Part shown: positions 42,062-50,751 of the stretch, one piece after another
Position numbering within the stretch: position 1 is the first letter of the stretch
How the letters are laid out: every line of letters begins with the position of its first letter
NCBI GenBank assembly: GCA_900066355.1
Contig: FMEL01000004.1
Span: forward strand, 114,501 to 178,500
Origin: an uncultured Ruminococcus sp.
GTDB taxonomy: Bacteria; Bacillota; Clostridia; Lachnospirales; Lachnospiraceae
Direction: 5' to 3'
DNA length: 64,000 bases
Program-made: the position numbers and the translations under genes
The notes under the pieces: generated by a model
What the model was told of the DNA's origin: nothing
What the model saw: only the letters and a program-made list of their open reading frames with translations
The model's database searches: none

Positions 42062-42849
42062 TGGAAACACCTGTGATTTTTGAGACACATGCACATTATG
42101 ATGATGAGGCTTTTGCACAGGACAGAGAGAATTTGCTTGCATTGATGCAGGAACATGGAATTGGGTATATTGTGAATGCATGTGCGTCGATCGAGAGCCT
42201 GAAAGATACAGAAGAATTAATGGAACAGTATCCGTTTGTTTATGGCGCGTTCGGTATTCATCCGGATGATGCGGAAAAAATGACGGAGGAAACTCTGGAA
42301 GAAATACGTCAGCTGTCCCGCCTGCCGAAAGCTGTGGCAATCGGAGAGATTGGGCTGGATTATTACTGGCATAAAGAAGAACATGAACATGAAATCCAGA
42401 AGAAAATGTTTCTGGCACAGATGGAGATTGCGCGCGAAGAAAAGCTTCCATTTATGGTCCACAGCAGAGATGCGGCAAAAGATACACTGGATCTGGTGAA
42501 GGATTGTATGAAAGGCGGTATGTACGGCGGTATTATCCATTGTTTTTCTTATGGAAAAGAAATGGCAAGAGAATATCTGGACATGGGACTGTATCTGGGA
42601 ATCGGTGGTGTTGTCACATTTAAAAATGCGAAGAAACTGAAAGAAGTGGTTGCGTATGCACCGCTTGAACAGCTTGTACTTGAGACAGACAGTCCATACC
42701 TGAGTCCGGAACCAAACCGCGGAAAGCGTAACAGTTCACTGAATCTGCCGTATGTGGCAGAGGCAATTGCACAAATTAAAGGATGTAGCGAGGAAGAAGT
42801 GATTGCAGTAACCGAAGAGAATGCAAAGAAATTATTGTTACGGAAATAA
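42061..42849 (+). CDS. tatD: TatD family metal-dependent hydrolase
   Basis: 262 residues, TIM-barrel nuclease. Metal ligands: ETHAHYDDEAF, GEIGLDYYW, MVHSRDA, IHCFSYG and LETDSPYLSPEPNRGKRN. TatD acts as a 3'-5' DNase or on D-aminoacyl adducts in some species. The ATG shares a base with the MOSC stop codon. Confidence 0.94.
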   Translation: METPVIFETHAHYDDEAFAQDRENLLALMQEHGIGYIVNACASIESLKDTEELMEQYPFVYGAFGIHPDDAEKMTEETLEEIRQLSRLPKAVAIGEIGLDYYWHKEEHEHEIQKKMFLAQMEIAREEKLPFMVHSRDAAKDTLDLVKDCMKGGMYGGIIHCFSYGKEMAREYLDMGLYLGIGGVVTFKNAKKLKEVVAYAPLEQLVLETDSPYLSPEPNRGKRNSSLNLPYVAEAIAQIKGCSEEEVIAVTEENAKKLLLRK

Positions 42850-42955
42850 CATTCACAGTATCAACTACAGTTATATTAAAACTCCTTCCATATATCCGGT
42901 CACGGACAAATCAGGAATTCAGAAGTACTAATAAGAAAAAATCCTACTAAAAACG

Positions 42956-43022
42956 CCCCGGAAAATGATGAACTCGCTTCGCTCAGACAGCATCATTTTT
43001 CGGGGCAACGTATTATTTTTTC
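42956..43022 (+). terminator. Terminator of tatD with a recurrent loop sequence
   Basis: CCCCGGAAAATGATG pairs with CATCATTTTTCGGGG around a 20-base loop AACTCGCTTCGCTCAGACAG, followed by TATTATTTTTTC. Nearly the same loop sits inside the giant palindrome at 33122-33350. From 43023 to 43160 nothing else is recognised. Confidence 0.85.
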
Positions 43023-43160
43023 TTTAAGTACTTCTACAAATTCCTTCAAGCGTTCGAGACCGGATATATGGACGGAGTTTTTTATAAGCTGTAGGTTGAT
43101 GACTGTGGATGGTAGGTTTCGCGCCGTGTGGGGTGGAAAGTGACTGGTGTAGTACGGACG

Positions 43161-44693
43161 TTATTCCTCGGATGAGTCATCGTAATAATCTGACTCATCG
43201 TAATAATCTGTGTCATCGTAATAATCAGCGCTGTCGTCATAGTCTGAATTGTCATCAGAATAATCTGATTCATCACTGTAATCCGACTCATCAGAACTGT
43301 CTGAACTATCATCGGAACTTCCGTCTGAGCTGTCACTCTGCGCATCTGATGCGCTGACAGACCAGATATCATCTACATATTCACCATTAGAGTCAACCAT
43401 ATCACCGTCTGAATTAAAAGTAACATCAAGAAGATCCGTGTTGGTGGATGGTTTTACATTCAGGGACATGATCTCTTTGAAACGCGCCTGCAGGTTTGCA
43501 AGGGTAAAGGAATCGTCTCCGAGTACTGTACGCAGTTCATGCTGTGCGGCAAGCTCTTCTGTGTAATCAGACAACATATACGGACTGAATACACCGGCTT
43601 CTTTATTGTAATGCATGACCATAGGCTTAACTTCTGCATCTTTGATCTCTATAGAGGTCTTGCCGTCCTGTACCGTCTTCTGGATCGTAAAGCAGCCCAT
43701 TCCCTCTAAAAGTGCATCGAAGGACTCTTGTGTGGAAACAAAGTTTCCGAGAGAATAGAAGATCAGCATGCTGTGCCCCTCTTTGTCTGACATACGTCCA
43801 TAAGGCTGGAGTATATGCGGGTGGCCGCCGATTACGACATCTACACCCTGCTGCATCAGGAAAGTTGCCCATTCTTTTTCGTATTCGGTAGGCATGGTTT
43901 CCATTTCTTTGCCCCAGTGAGCAACAAAGATCAGCACATCACTGTCTGCTTTTGCTTTTTCAATCATGGATGCAACTTTGTCTTTCTCGAAAATATCGAT
44001 CATGTAATCTCTGCCGTCTCCGGCACCGGAATTGTTCGTTCCGTATGTATAATCCAGAAACGCAACTTTAATGCCGTTTACTTCGAGAGTTTTGACTGTA
44101 TTGGCATCTTCTTCGGAATCATGGATACCGAGAACCGGAACATCCGGGTAACTGGTCTTCCAGAAATTCAGTGTCTGTGCCATGTAATCATAGCCATAAT
44201 CATCAATGTGGTTGGTTGCAGATTCGATGACATCAAATCCGGCATTGATTAGTGCGTCACCGACTTCCGTAGGTGTTGCGAAGGATGGATAACCGCTGAC
44301 TGCATCATGCTCTGTGGTGAGAACAGTTTCCTGATCGACCATGGCAATGTCTGCTGCCTGAATCTCGTCTTTGACATTTTCATAGATTGCATCATAGTTC
44401 CATGTACCGGAATCAGATTCACCTGATTGGATCAGACTGTCATGGTACAGGTTGTCACCGACAGCGATTACAGTAGCTGTGGAAATCTCCGGTGCTTTGG
44501 CAGCTTTTTCTGCTTCCAGTTTCTTCTGCTCGGCTTCTTTGGCAGCCTGATCTGCCGGTTTCTGGATGATCTGATAATCAAGTTGATGGAAAATAAAGAC
44601 CAGAAGAATCATTACAACGATGGAACAGATCAGACCAATACGCGAGTTGATCTGCTCTTTCAGATTAAGTGGGATGTTTTTGTTTTTTTTCAT
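43161..44693 (-). CDS. CapA family (PGA_cap) surface protein with acidic tail
   Basis: 510 residues from ATG 44693, preceded on the minus strand by AAAGGAATTTATT; an upstream start at 44756 has no good site. One N-terminal membrane helix (~18-38), a short charged helix, then a calcineurin-like PGA_cap metallo-domain: AVGDNLYHDSL, ATNHIDDYGYDYM, FVAHWGKEMETMPTEYEKEW and VVIGGHPHILQPYG. CapA proteins take part in poly-gamma-glutamate or related envelope synthesis. The last ~60 residues are almost only Asp, Ser, Tyr and Glu, which is unusual. Confidence 0.87.
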   Translation of the reverse strand: MKKNKNIPLNLKEQINSRIGLICSIVVMILLVFIFHQLDYQIIQKPADQAAKEAEQKKLEAEKAAKAPEISTATVIAVGDNLYHDSLIQSGESDSGTWNYDAIYENVKDEIQAADIAMVDQETVLTTEHDAVSGYPSFATPTEVGDALINAGFDVIESATNHIDDYGYDYMAQTLNFWKTSYPDVPVLGIHDSEEDANTVKTLEVNGIKVAFLDYTYGTNNSGAGDGRDYMIDIFEKDKVASMIEKAKADSDVLIFVAHWGKEMETMPTEYEKEWATFLMQQGVDVVIGGHPHILQPYGRMSDKEGHSMLIFYSLGNFVSTQESFDALLEGMGCFTIQKTVQDGKTSIEIKDAEVKPMVMHYNKEAGVFSPYMLSDYTEELAAQHELRTVLGDDSFTLANLQARFKEIMSLNVKPSTNTDLLDVTFNSDGDMVDSNGEYVDDIWSVSASDAQSDSSDGSSDDSSDSSDESDYSDESDYSDDNSDYDDSADYYDDTDYYDESDYYDDSSEE

Positions 44694-44835
44694 AATAAAT
44701 TCCTTTGTGTATTTGCGAAGACCGTTTGCATATGATTTTACATACAAAAGATCCATGTTGTGTTCAATTCATTATTATAGCAAATAGATTCCGCTAAAGA
44801 AAGAATTAAGTTAAAAAAATAAACTGAAAAATGTT

Positions 44836-44864
44836 TTGTGATTCAAACAAACATCGGGTATAAT
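44836..44864 (+). promoter_or_regulatory. Promoter of the MarR-family gene
   Basis: TTGTGA, a 17-base spacer and TATAAT, about 45 bases before the start. Confidence 0.7.
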
Positions 44865-44908
44865 AAAAAATATGAGCAGGCGAGGGGCAGGAAGCGGAGG
44901 AAAGCAAG

Positions 44909-45361
44909 ATGAATTCGTATGAAACAGTAAACAATATTCTGGTAAAAATGTTTAAAGATATTCTGGATATTGAAGAACGTGCGCTGATCACATCAGAATA
45001 CAAAGATATATCCGTAAATGATATGCATATTATGGAAGCAATCGGTATTCAGGAGCCCAAAAACATGTCTACCGTTGCAAAAGCGGTTTCTGTTACGACA
45101 GGTACTTTGACGATCGCGATCAACCATCTGGTCAAGAAGGGATATGTAGAGCGAACGAGAAGTGAAGAGGATCGGCGTGTCGTGTTGGTTTCTCTGTCAG
45201 AGAAAGGCGAGAAGGCATTTCTTCATCACAAGATTTTTCATGAAAAAATGGTGATGGCAGTTCTGGATGATCTCAATCCGAAGGAGACAAAGGATCTTAC
45301 TAGGGCATTGCTGAAACTGCAGAACTTTTTTGACAGTTACGGTAACAAAGAAAAGAATTAA
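44909..45361 (+). CDS. MarR family transcriptional regulator
   Basis: 150 residues with a winged helix: ISVNDMHIMEAIG, MSTVAKAVSVTTGTLTIAIN, LVKKGYVERTRSEEDRRVVLVSLSEKG (the DxR wing). It resembles FabT-like regulators, but no fatty-acid genes are adjacent. It ends five bases from the convergent DUF885 gene and its terminator lies within that gene. Confidence 0.88.
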   Translation: MNSYETVNNILVKMFKDILDIEERALITSEYKDISVNDMHIMEAIGIQEPKNMSTVAKAVSVTTGTLTIAINHLVKKGYVERTRSEEDRRVVLVSLSEKGEKAFLHHKIFHEKMVMAVLDDLNPKETKDLTRALLKLQNFFDSYGNKEKN

Positions 45362-45366
45362 AAATA

Positions 45367-47214
45367 TTACAGGAAACATGATAAAACGGGAGGTGCACCG
45401 AGACCAATGACATTGGCCCCGGCACCTCCTTTTGTTGTTTTTTGCAGCCGTTCATGCATATATTTCCGGAGCACCGGAAACTGAACTGGCCCGATCTCAA
45501 GCAGATTCCGGTGAAAAACTTTCAGGTCAAAATCATCGTCCAGAGTATCTTTCCATTCTTTTTTCAGATCAAGAAAATTAAGACATCCCCAGCAATACTT
45601 CTGGTAATTGGCGGGTGTTTCTACGATGTATTGAAAAATATCAGATGTGACATGAACATCTGTAATTCCGAAAAACTGAAGAAAACGAGCCGCCTGTGTT
45701 TCGCCCCAGCCATAATAATGAATGCCGATATCAAGAAGTGAATAAATGCAAAGATTGATCCGGCGGTTCAGGGCAACCAGTCTTGTATAGTCGGTGGCAG
45801 CAGGATCGTCGAAATCACAGGCAGCGTATCGGTAACCATAGGATTCAATATAGGTTGCCCATCCTTCTACGTAACCGGAAGAGGTGAGCAAAGTACGGAT
45901 GTCAGCAGGAGAAGTCTTCTGGAAGTAAATAGTTTGATAAAGGTGTCCGGGAAATCCTTCATGCGAAAGTGTGGCAAAAAGCTCCAGATTTGAAGTCTGA
46001 TCAGCAGGATTTATGTAAATAATATTTGGTGATCCGGTGTCAAGCGGCGGTGTCAGATAGAAGGCCGGACTCAAATAATTTTCCATGGATTTGTGTACGT
46101 AGCGTGTTTCAAATTCTATCTCCGGCAGCTCGGGAAAATCATCGGCTATCCGGTCACGCAGAGCTCCAAGCATCTGTGCAGGTTTGCTTTCCGGAAGATC
46201 CAGAGAACTTTTCATTTTTCGAAGGAGAGAAGGCTGTTCTTTCAGCATTTGCTGAACCAGCTTCATATCTGCGCGGATCTGTTCAGTGAGACGGTTCTGC
46301 ATGTCTTTGACAGCCGTCCAGGAGCCCACCTGACTGCGGAGCAGATACAGATAATACTCTTTTCCTTTCTGCATATGTGCAAGCCCCTGACTGGGACGAC
46401 CGGAGCCCTGCAGAGAGAGCATTCCCTGTATCAGCTTCTGGTAAGCCGGAATTACTGTATTTAAAAGAATTTCTTTATGCCTGGAATTTAAAGTCTTCTG
46501 TTCTGATTCGGAAATGGTGCCAAACGCTTTTAATCTGGCGGCAAAAACCTCCAGCATGTAGTTGGAATCCGGTTCTTTTATAAAAGCCTGACACTGATTG
46601 ACAATACGTTTTAGCGTTGCATCACTCATAAAGTAACCGGCGTCAGCTTTTTGCCGCTCAAAATCCAGGATACTGTCAAAATAAGCGGGAACAGATGTGA
46701 GGAGATTGAGGTAATCTGCAATGTCCTGTTCCTGATAAAACGCATATTCTGCGAGAAGAACAGGAAGCTGCGCCTGCATGCCGAGGCTGGGACTTAAGTA
46801 TTCTTCCAGAAGATAAAAGTCGGTGGAACGCTGTTGGGTTTTATAATACAGAAGGAGCATATCGAGAGTGATCTGATTTGACTCAGAAAGTCCTGCCGGA
46901 TCAAACGTCTGGAGTTTTTTCATAATTTCCTCATACCGGGCAATACTGTTGTCATCCGGAGCGGAAACCGTGCCAAGCGTTGGGGCGGGCCGCGGGATCT
47001 GCTGTTTTTCCGGATAAGCGATGGAATAGTGGAGATTCAGCATATTTCCGGATACTTCTTCACGAAACAGACGGTCCGTGTAAGTCTGAAAGGAGCGGTC
47101 TTCAGAGCTTCCGTCGGTATTCAGATGTCCGAGAATCGTTCCGATCAGAAACACCACACACAGAGCACAGATGATCAGAATACGGGAAGGATTTTTGCGA
47201 AAAGATATATGCAT
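45367..47214 (-). CDS. DUF885 family protein (membrane-anchored peptidase-like)
   Basis: 615 residues with an N-terminal membrane helix (~13-28) and a DUF885 domain. The zinc-protease-like motif HEGFPGH is in TLSHEGFPGHLYQT (~415), and GYVEGWATYIESYG follows with the expected downstream Glu. Members are presumed metallopeptidases; the substrate is unknown. Its last ~20 codons are the complement of a strong hairpin that looks like the marR terminator. Confidence 0.88.
   Translation of the reverse strand: MHISFRKNPSRILIICALCVVFLIGTILGHLNTDGSSEDRSFQTYTDRLFREEVSGNMLNLHYSIAYPEKQQIPRPAPTLGTVSAPDDNSIARYEEIMKKLQTFDPAGLSESNQITLDMLLLYYKTQQRSTDFYLLEEYLSPSLGMQAQLPVLLAEYAFYQEQDIADYLNLLTSVPAYFDSILDFERQKADAGYFMSDATLKRIVNQCQAFIKEPDSNYMLEVFAARLKAFGTISESEQKTLNSRHKEILLNTVIPAYQKLIQGMLSLQGSGRPSQGLAHMQKGKEYYLYLLRSQVGSWTAVKDMQNRLTEQIRADMKLVQQMLKEQPSLLRKMKSSLDLPESKPAQMLGALRDRIADDFPELPEIEFETRYVHKSMENYLSPAFYLTPPLDTGSPNIIYINPADQTSNLELFATLSHEGFPGHLYQTIYFQKTSPADIRTLLTSSGYVEGWATYIESYGYRYAACDFDDPAATDYTRLVALNRRINLCIYSLLDIGIHYYGWGETQAARFLQFFGITDVHVTSDIFQYIVETPANYQKYCWGCLNFLDLKKEWKDTLDDDFDLKVFHRNLLEIGPVQFPVLRKYMHERLQKTTKGGAGANVIGLGAPPVLSCFL
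45388..45436 (+). terminator. MarR terminator embedded in the DUF885 3' end
   Basis: GGGAGGTGC pairs with GCACCTCC around an inner CCAATG/CATTGG hairpin, then TTTTGTTGTTTTTTG on the plus strand. The sequence is also the C-terminal coding part of the convergent gene. Confidence 0.78.
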
Positions 47215-47314
47215 AAAAACCTCGGTGAGAGATGCTTTTTACTATTTTATTGGAAAAAAAAGGATTGTATGCTAAACTTAAGTGGCAGTAACAGAGAAAG
47301 TGAGGCATAATATC

Positions 47315-48235
47315 ATGGAAAATATATATGATCTGGCAATTCTGGGAGCCGGTCCGGCAGGAATCTGCGCAGCTATTTATGCAACAAGAGCAAAACTGAA
47401 TACAATCTGGCTGGATAAGAAATTTGTGCAGGGCGGTCAGATTGTGGACACATATGAAGTAGATAATTATCCGGGACTGCCGGGAATCACCGGTCTGGAT
47501 CTCGGGGAAGCAATGGCAGGTCATGCAGAAAAACTGGGCATGAAACCGCAGCGGGAGCCGGTTCGTTCTATCGAGGCAGAGCAGGGAATCAAAGTCATCC
47601 GCACGAAAAAAAATGAATACCGTGCCAGAGCAGTGATCATCGCCTGCGGGGCAACACACCGCCATCTCGGAATCCCGGGTGAAGAAGAACTGAGTGGCAT
47701 GGGGGTTTCCTATTGTGCGACCTGTGATGCAGCATTTTTTCAGGACAGGACGGTTGTCGTAGTCGGTGGCGGAAACGTGGCGGTGGAGGATGCGATCCTT
47801 CTTTCACGTACCTGTAAAAAGGTTTATCTGGTACACAGAAGGGATGAGCTTCGTGCGGAGAAAATCCTCCAGGAGTGTCTCTTTGCATGCAAAAACGTGG
47901 AGCTCATCTGGGACAGCATTCCATTATCTATTGAGGGAACGGATAAAGTAGAGGCACTGAAGATCCAGAATAAAAAAACACAGGAAGAAAGTTTCATTGA
48001 AACAGATGGTGTGTTTATCGCAGTCGGAATCGTTCCGGGAACAGAGAAATTCAAAGATCTGGTGAAGCTGGATGAAGCAGGATATATTGTGGCAGGAGAG
48101 GACGGGATTACCAGTGAGCCGGGAATCTTTGCAGCAGGTGATATCCGTACCAAAAATCTTCGTCAGGTCGTAACTGCAGTCGCGGATGGGGCGAATGCGG
48201 TGGCTTCGGCACAAAGATACCTTCTTGATAAATAG
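47315..48235 (+). CDS. trxB: Thioredoxin-disulfide reductase
   Basis: 306 residues from ATG 47315, the normal TrxB length; a longer start at 47282 lacks a ribosome site. FAD-binding GAGPAGICAA near the N-terminus, redox pair in CATCDAAFF (~135), NADPH site VVVGGGNVAVEDA, and C-terminal GIFAAGDIRTKNLRQVVTAVADG. It reduces thioredoxin with NADPH. No thioredoxin gene is adjacent. Confidence 0.94.
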   Translation: MENIYDLAILGAGPAGICAAIYATRAKLNTIWLDKKFVQGGQIVDTYEVDNYPGLPGITGLDLGEAMAGHAEKLGMKPQREPVRSIEAEQGIKVIRTKKNEYRARAVIIACGATHRHLGIPGEEELSGMGVSYCATCDAAFFQDRTVVVVGGGNVAVEDAILLSRTCKKVYLVHRRDELRAEKILQECLFACKNVELIWDSIPLSIEGTDKVEALKIQNKKTQEESFIETDGVFIAVGIVPGTEKFKDLVKLDEAGYIVAGEDGITSEPGIFAAGDIRTKNLRQVVTAVADGANAVASAQRYLLDK

Positions 48236-48253
48236 TTTGAGTAGTCAGGCAGT

Positions 48254-48302
48254 AAAGAGCTATAGTTTTAGGTAATTTGCAGAACTGTAGCTCTTTTGTT
48301 TT
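48254..48302 (+). terminator. Terminator of trxB
   Basis: AAAGAGCTATAGTT pairs with AACTGTAGCTCTTT, then TGTTTTG. Confidence 0.82.
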
Positions 48303-48370
48303 GCAAAAAAAGTCGAATAAAATCGAACAAATAGCAAATTGCACAAAGCATGTCGAATAATGGGGAAAAA

Positions 48371-48471
48371 TGTGGATAACGCGAAAAATGGTGTAAAAGT
48401 TATCCACATCCAAAAAAGGTTGAAAAATCGTTGTATTTGAGTTATGCACAAAGTTATCCACATTATCCACA
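48371..48471. other. DnaA-box cluster with adjacent AT-rich DNA
   Basis: TGTGGATAA (48371-48379, reverse orientation), TTATCCACA (48400-48408), TTATGCACA (48442-48450), TTATCCACA (48454-48462) and TTATCCACA (48463-48471): four perfect consensus boxes and one near match within 101 bases, the last two directly abutting. A ~190-base strongly AT-rich stretch follows (48480-48660). It looks like an origin or DnaA-regulated locus, but no dnaA, dnaN or rpmH is nearby. Confidence 0.8.
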
Positions 48472-48668
48472 AAAAACCAATGTGGAATAAGTGATTTACA
48501 TAAATAAATAAAAAACAAATGTTTTGGTTAATAATGATGAAATTAACAAATTCGAAAAAAAGATAGAAAAATCTATTGACTTTTTCATAGTGAAAATATT
48601 GTTAAATTTTGCTTTCAAAAGAAAAATTTTAAACTTTCAAACTTAAATTATCAGACAATAGTGGTAAT

Positions 48669-48705
48669 TAAAAAGTCCATCCGCTTAATTGCAGATGGAC
48701 TTTTG
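48669..48705 (-). terminator. Terminator of the V/A-ATPase operon
   Basis: On the minus strand AAAGTCCATC and GATGGACTTT form a stem followed by TTAATT, just after the subunit D stop. Confidence 0.88.
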
Positions 48706-48713
48706 TAAGTTGC

Positions 48714-49337
48714 TTAAGAAGTCTGTTTCATTCGTTTAATAACTTTCAGACGTGTGAATTCTTCTCGCTCTTTTTCCTCAAGGGCATTCTGGATATCCTT
48801 TGTCAGTGCCTCGTATTTCGGAATCGTGATGTTCTTTAATGCGTTGGCACGTTTCTGGGTCTTCTTGATGTTGGCCGCGAGACGGATCGCTGCGTTTTCG
48901 ATGCCTGCAAGCTGGATGGAAAGCTCTTTTACCTTTTCGAAGGCGGCTTTTGCTTCATCCAGAGAAGCCTTTGTGCTGTAGTAGGCATAAGTCGGGGTGT
49001 TGGTAAGCTGCTTTTCATATTCGACGAGTGGAATTTCCGTACCCATAACGCTTCGTGTCTTGATCCGAATGGAATCCTCAAGAGGAACGGTGTAGGAAAC
49101 CTGCTGTACAAAGGCAATACCCATTTCCATGTTGGCTTTCTGAAGGGCTGCATAGGCGGCACGGAAAGTCACATCGATCTGTGACTGGATATCCTTTGCC
49201 TGATCGATCAGCTCCATCATTTCGCGGATCAGGATATTCCTTTTTTTATCCATCAGCTCAAATCCCTGACGGGAGAGCGCGAGAGAATTCTTGGCAAGAA
49301 TTAAATTTCCCTTGGTGGGGAAGGTATTTGGATCCAT
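48714..49337 (-). CDS. atpD: V/A-type ATPase subunit D
   Basis: 207 residues, long coiled-coil central rotor shaft. N-terminal FPTKGNLILAKNSLALSRQGFELMDKKR is typical, and the C-terminal helix (IKKTQKRANALKNITIPKY) is well conserved. Connects the catalytic A3B3 head to the membrane ring. Last gene of the nine-gene operon, 14 bases after subunit B. Confidence 0.95.
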   Translation of the reverse strand: MDPNTFPTKGNLILAKNSLALSRQGFELMDKKRNILIREMMELIDQAKDIQSQIDVTFRAAYAALQKANMEMGIAFVQQVSYTVPLEDSIRIKTRSVMGTEIPLVEYEKQLTNTPTYAYYSTKASLDEAKAAFEKVKELSIQLAGIENAAIRLAANIKKTQKRANALKNITIPKYEALTKDIQNALEEKEREEFTRLKVIKRMKQTS

Positions 49338-49351
49338 AAAGCCACCTCCCC

Positions 49352-50734
49352 TTAACGTACGGTTTCTTTATAGTACTTGTTCAGGATCTTTGTATCAATT
49401 CGGTCAAGTTCATCCTTCGGAAGAAGTCCGAGGAGTTCCCAGCCTTTGTCAAGTGTCTCTGTAATACTGCGGTTTTCGGTCTCGGACTGTCCGACAAACT
49501 CTGCCTCGAAAGCTTTACCAAAAACAAGATAACGCTTGTCGATCGGGGAAAGTTCATCTTCACCGATAACGGAAGCAAGTGCTCTTGCATCGCCTACTTT
49601 TGCGTAGCAGGAGAAGAGCTGGTTGGCGACATCCTGATGGTCTTCGCGTGTGAATCCTTCACCGATACCATCCTTCATCAGTCGTGACAGAGAAGGAAGA
49701 ACATTGATCGGCGGGTAGATTGCCTGTCCGTGAAGCTGACGGTCAAGAACAATCTGGCCTTCGGTGATGTAACCGGTAAGGTCAGGAATCGGATGCGTGA
49801 TGTCATCATTTGGCATGGTCAGGATCGGGATCTGTGTAACTGATCCGGTACCTCCCTGCACGATTCCGGCACGTTCATACAGTGTTGCAAGTTCACTGTA
49901 GAGATACCCCGGATAACCTTTACGGGAAGGAATCTCACCTTTTGAGGAGGAAACTTCGCGCATTGCCTCGCAGAAGGAGGTGATATCGGTCAAAATAACA
50001 AGGATATGCATGCCTTTTTCAAATGCCAGATATTCAGCTGCCGTAAGTGCGATCTTTGGTGTCAGAAGTCGTTCAACGACAGGGTCGTTTGCCAGATTCA
50101 AAAACATGACAACGTGGTCGGAAGCACCGCTTTCTTCAAAGGTACGGCGGAAAAATTCTGCGACATCGTATTTGACACCCATAGCAGCGAATACGATTGC
50201 GAAGTTTTCATCGGAATCACCGCCGAGGGAAGCCTGCTGTACGATCTGTGCAGCCAGTTTGTCGTGCGGAAGACCGTTCCCTGAGAAGATAGGAAGCTTC
50301 TGTCCACGAATCAGGGTGGTCAGACCGTCGATTGCGGAAATACCTGTGTTGATATAGTTTCGCGGATATTCACGTTTGACCGGATTCAGCGGAAGGCCAT
50401 TAATGTTGAGGCTTACTTCCGGTGTGATATCGCCCAGACCGTCAATCGGCTGTCCGATACCATTGAAGGTTCGTCCGAGGATTTCCGGAGAGAGTCCGAT
50501 CTCCATAGGATGGCCGGTCAGACGTGTATGGGTATTGCCGAGGGACATATTATCTGTTCCCTCGAATACTTGAATAACTGCTTTGTCTTCATAAATTTCA
50601 ATGATACGACCGATCTTCTGGGTTCCGTCGTCCATGTGGAATTCTACGATTTCTTCGTAGGAAGCATTTTTGACACCTTCCAGAACTACGAGAGGGCCGT
50701 TTATTTCACTTAATCCTAAATATTCGATTGCCAT
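49352..50734 (-). CDS. atpB: V/A-type ATPase subunit B
   Basis: 460 residues, regulatory nucleotide-binding subunit. It lacks a Walker A P-loop, having GNGLPHDKLAAQI instead, as expected for B subunits. Conserved YLYSELATLYERAG, GSVTQIPILTMPNDDITHPIPDLTGYITEG and VLPSLSRLMKDGIG are present. Alternates with subunit A in the hexameric head. Confidence 0.97.
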   Translation of the reverse strand: MAIEYLGLSEINGPLVVLEGVKNASYEEIVEFHMDDGTQKIGRIIEIYEDKAVIQVFEGTDNMSLGNTHTRLTGHPMEIGLSPEILGRTFNGIGQPIDGLGDITPEVSLNINGLPLNPVKREYPRNYINTGISAIDGLTTLIRGQKLPIFSGNGLPHDKLAAQIVQQASLGGDSDENFAIVFAAMGVKYDVAEFFRRTFEESGASDHVVMFLNLANDPVVERLLTPKIALTAAEYLAFEKGMHILVILTDITSFCEAMREVSSSKGEIPSRKGYPGYLYSELATLYERAGIVQGGTGSVTQIPILTMPNDDITHPIPDLTGYITEGQIVLDRQLHGQAIYPPINVLPSLSRLMKDGIGEGFTREDHQDVANQLFSCYAKVGDARALASVIGEDELSPIDKRYLVFGKAFEAEFVGQSETENRSITETLDKGWELLGLLPKDELDRIDTKILNKYYKETVR

Positions 50735-50751
50735 AAATCTCGTTCCCCCTG

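Noticed and set aside
43109..43357. Asn/His/Arg-rich frame on the plus strand
   Set aside because: Complement of the Asp/Ser/Tyr tail of the CapA-like gene; composition is explained by that repeat.
48371..48660. Calling the DnaA-box cluster the chromosomal origin oriC
   Set aside because: No dnaA, dnaN, rpmH or gid-type genes are next to it, and gene orientation on both sides is convergent rather than divergent. It is kept only as a DnaA-box cluster.
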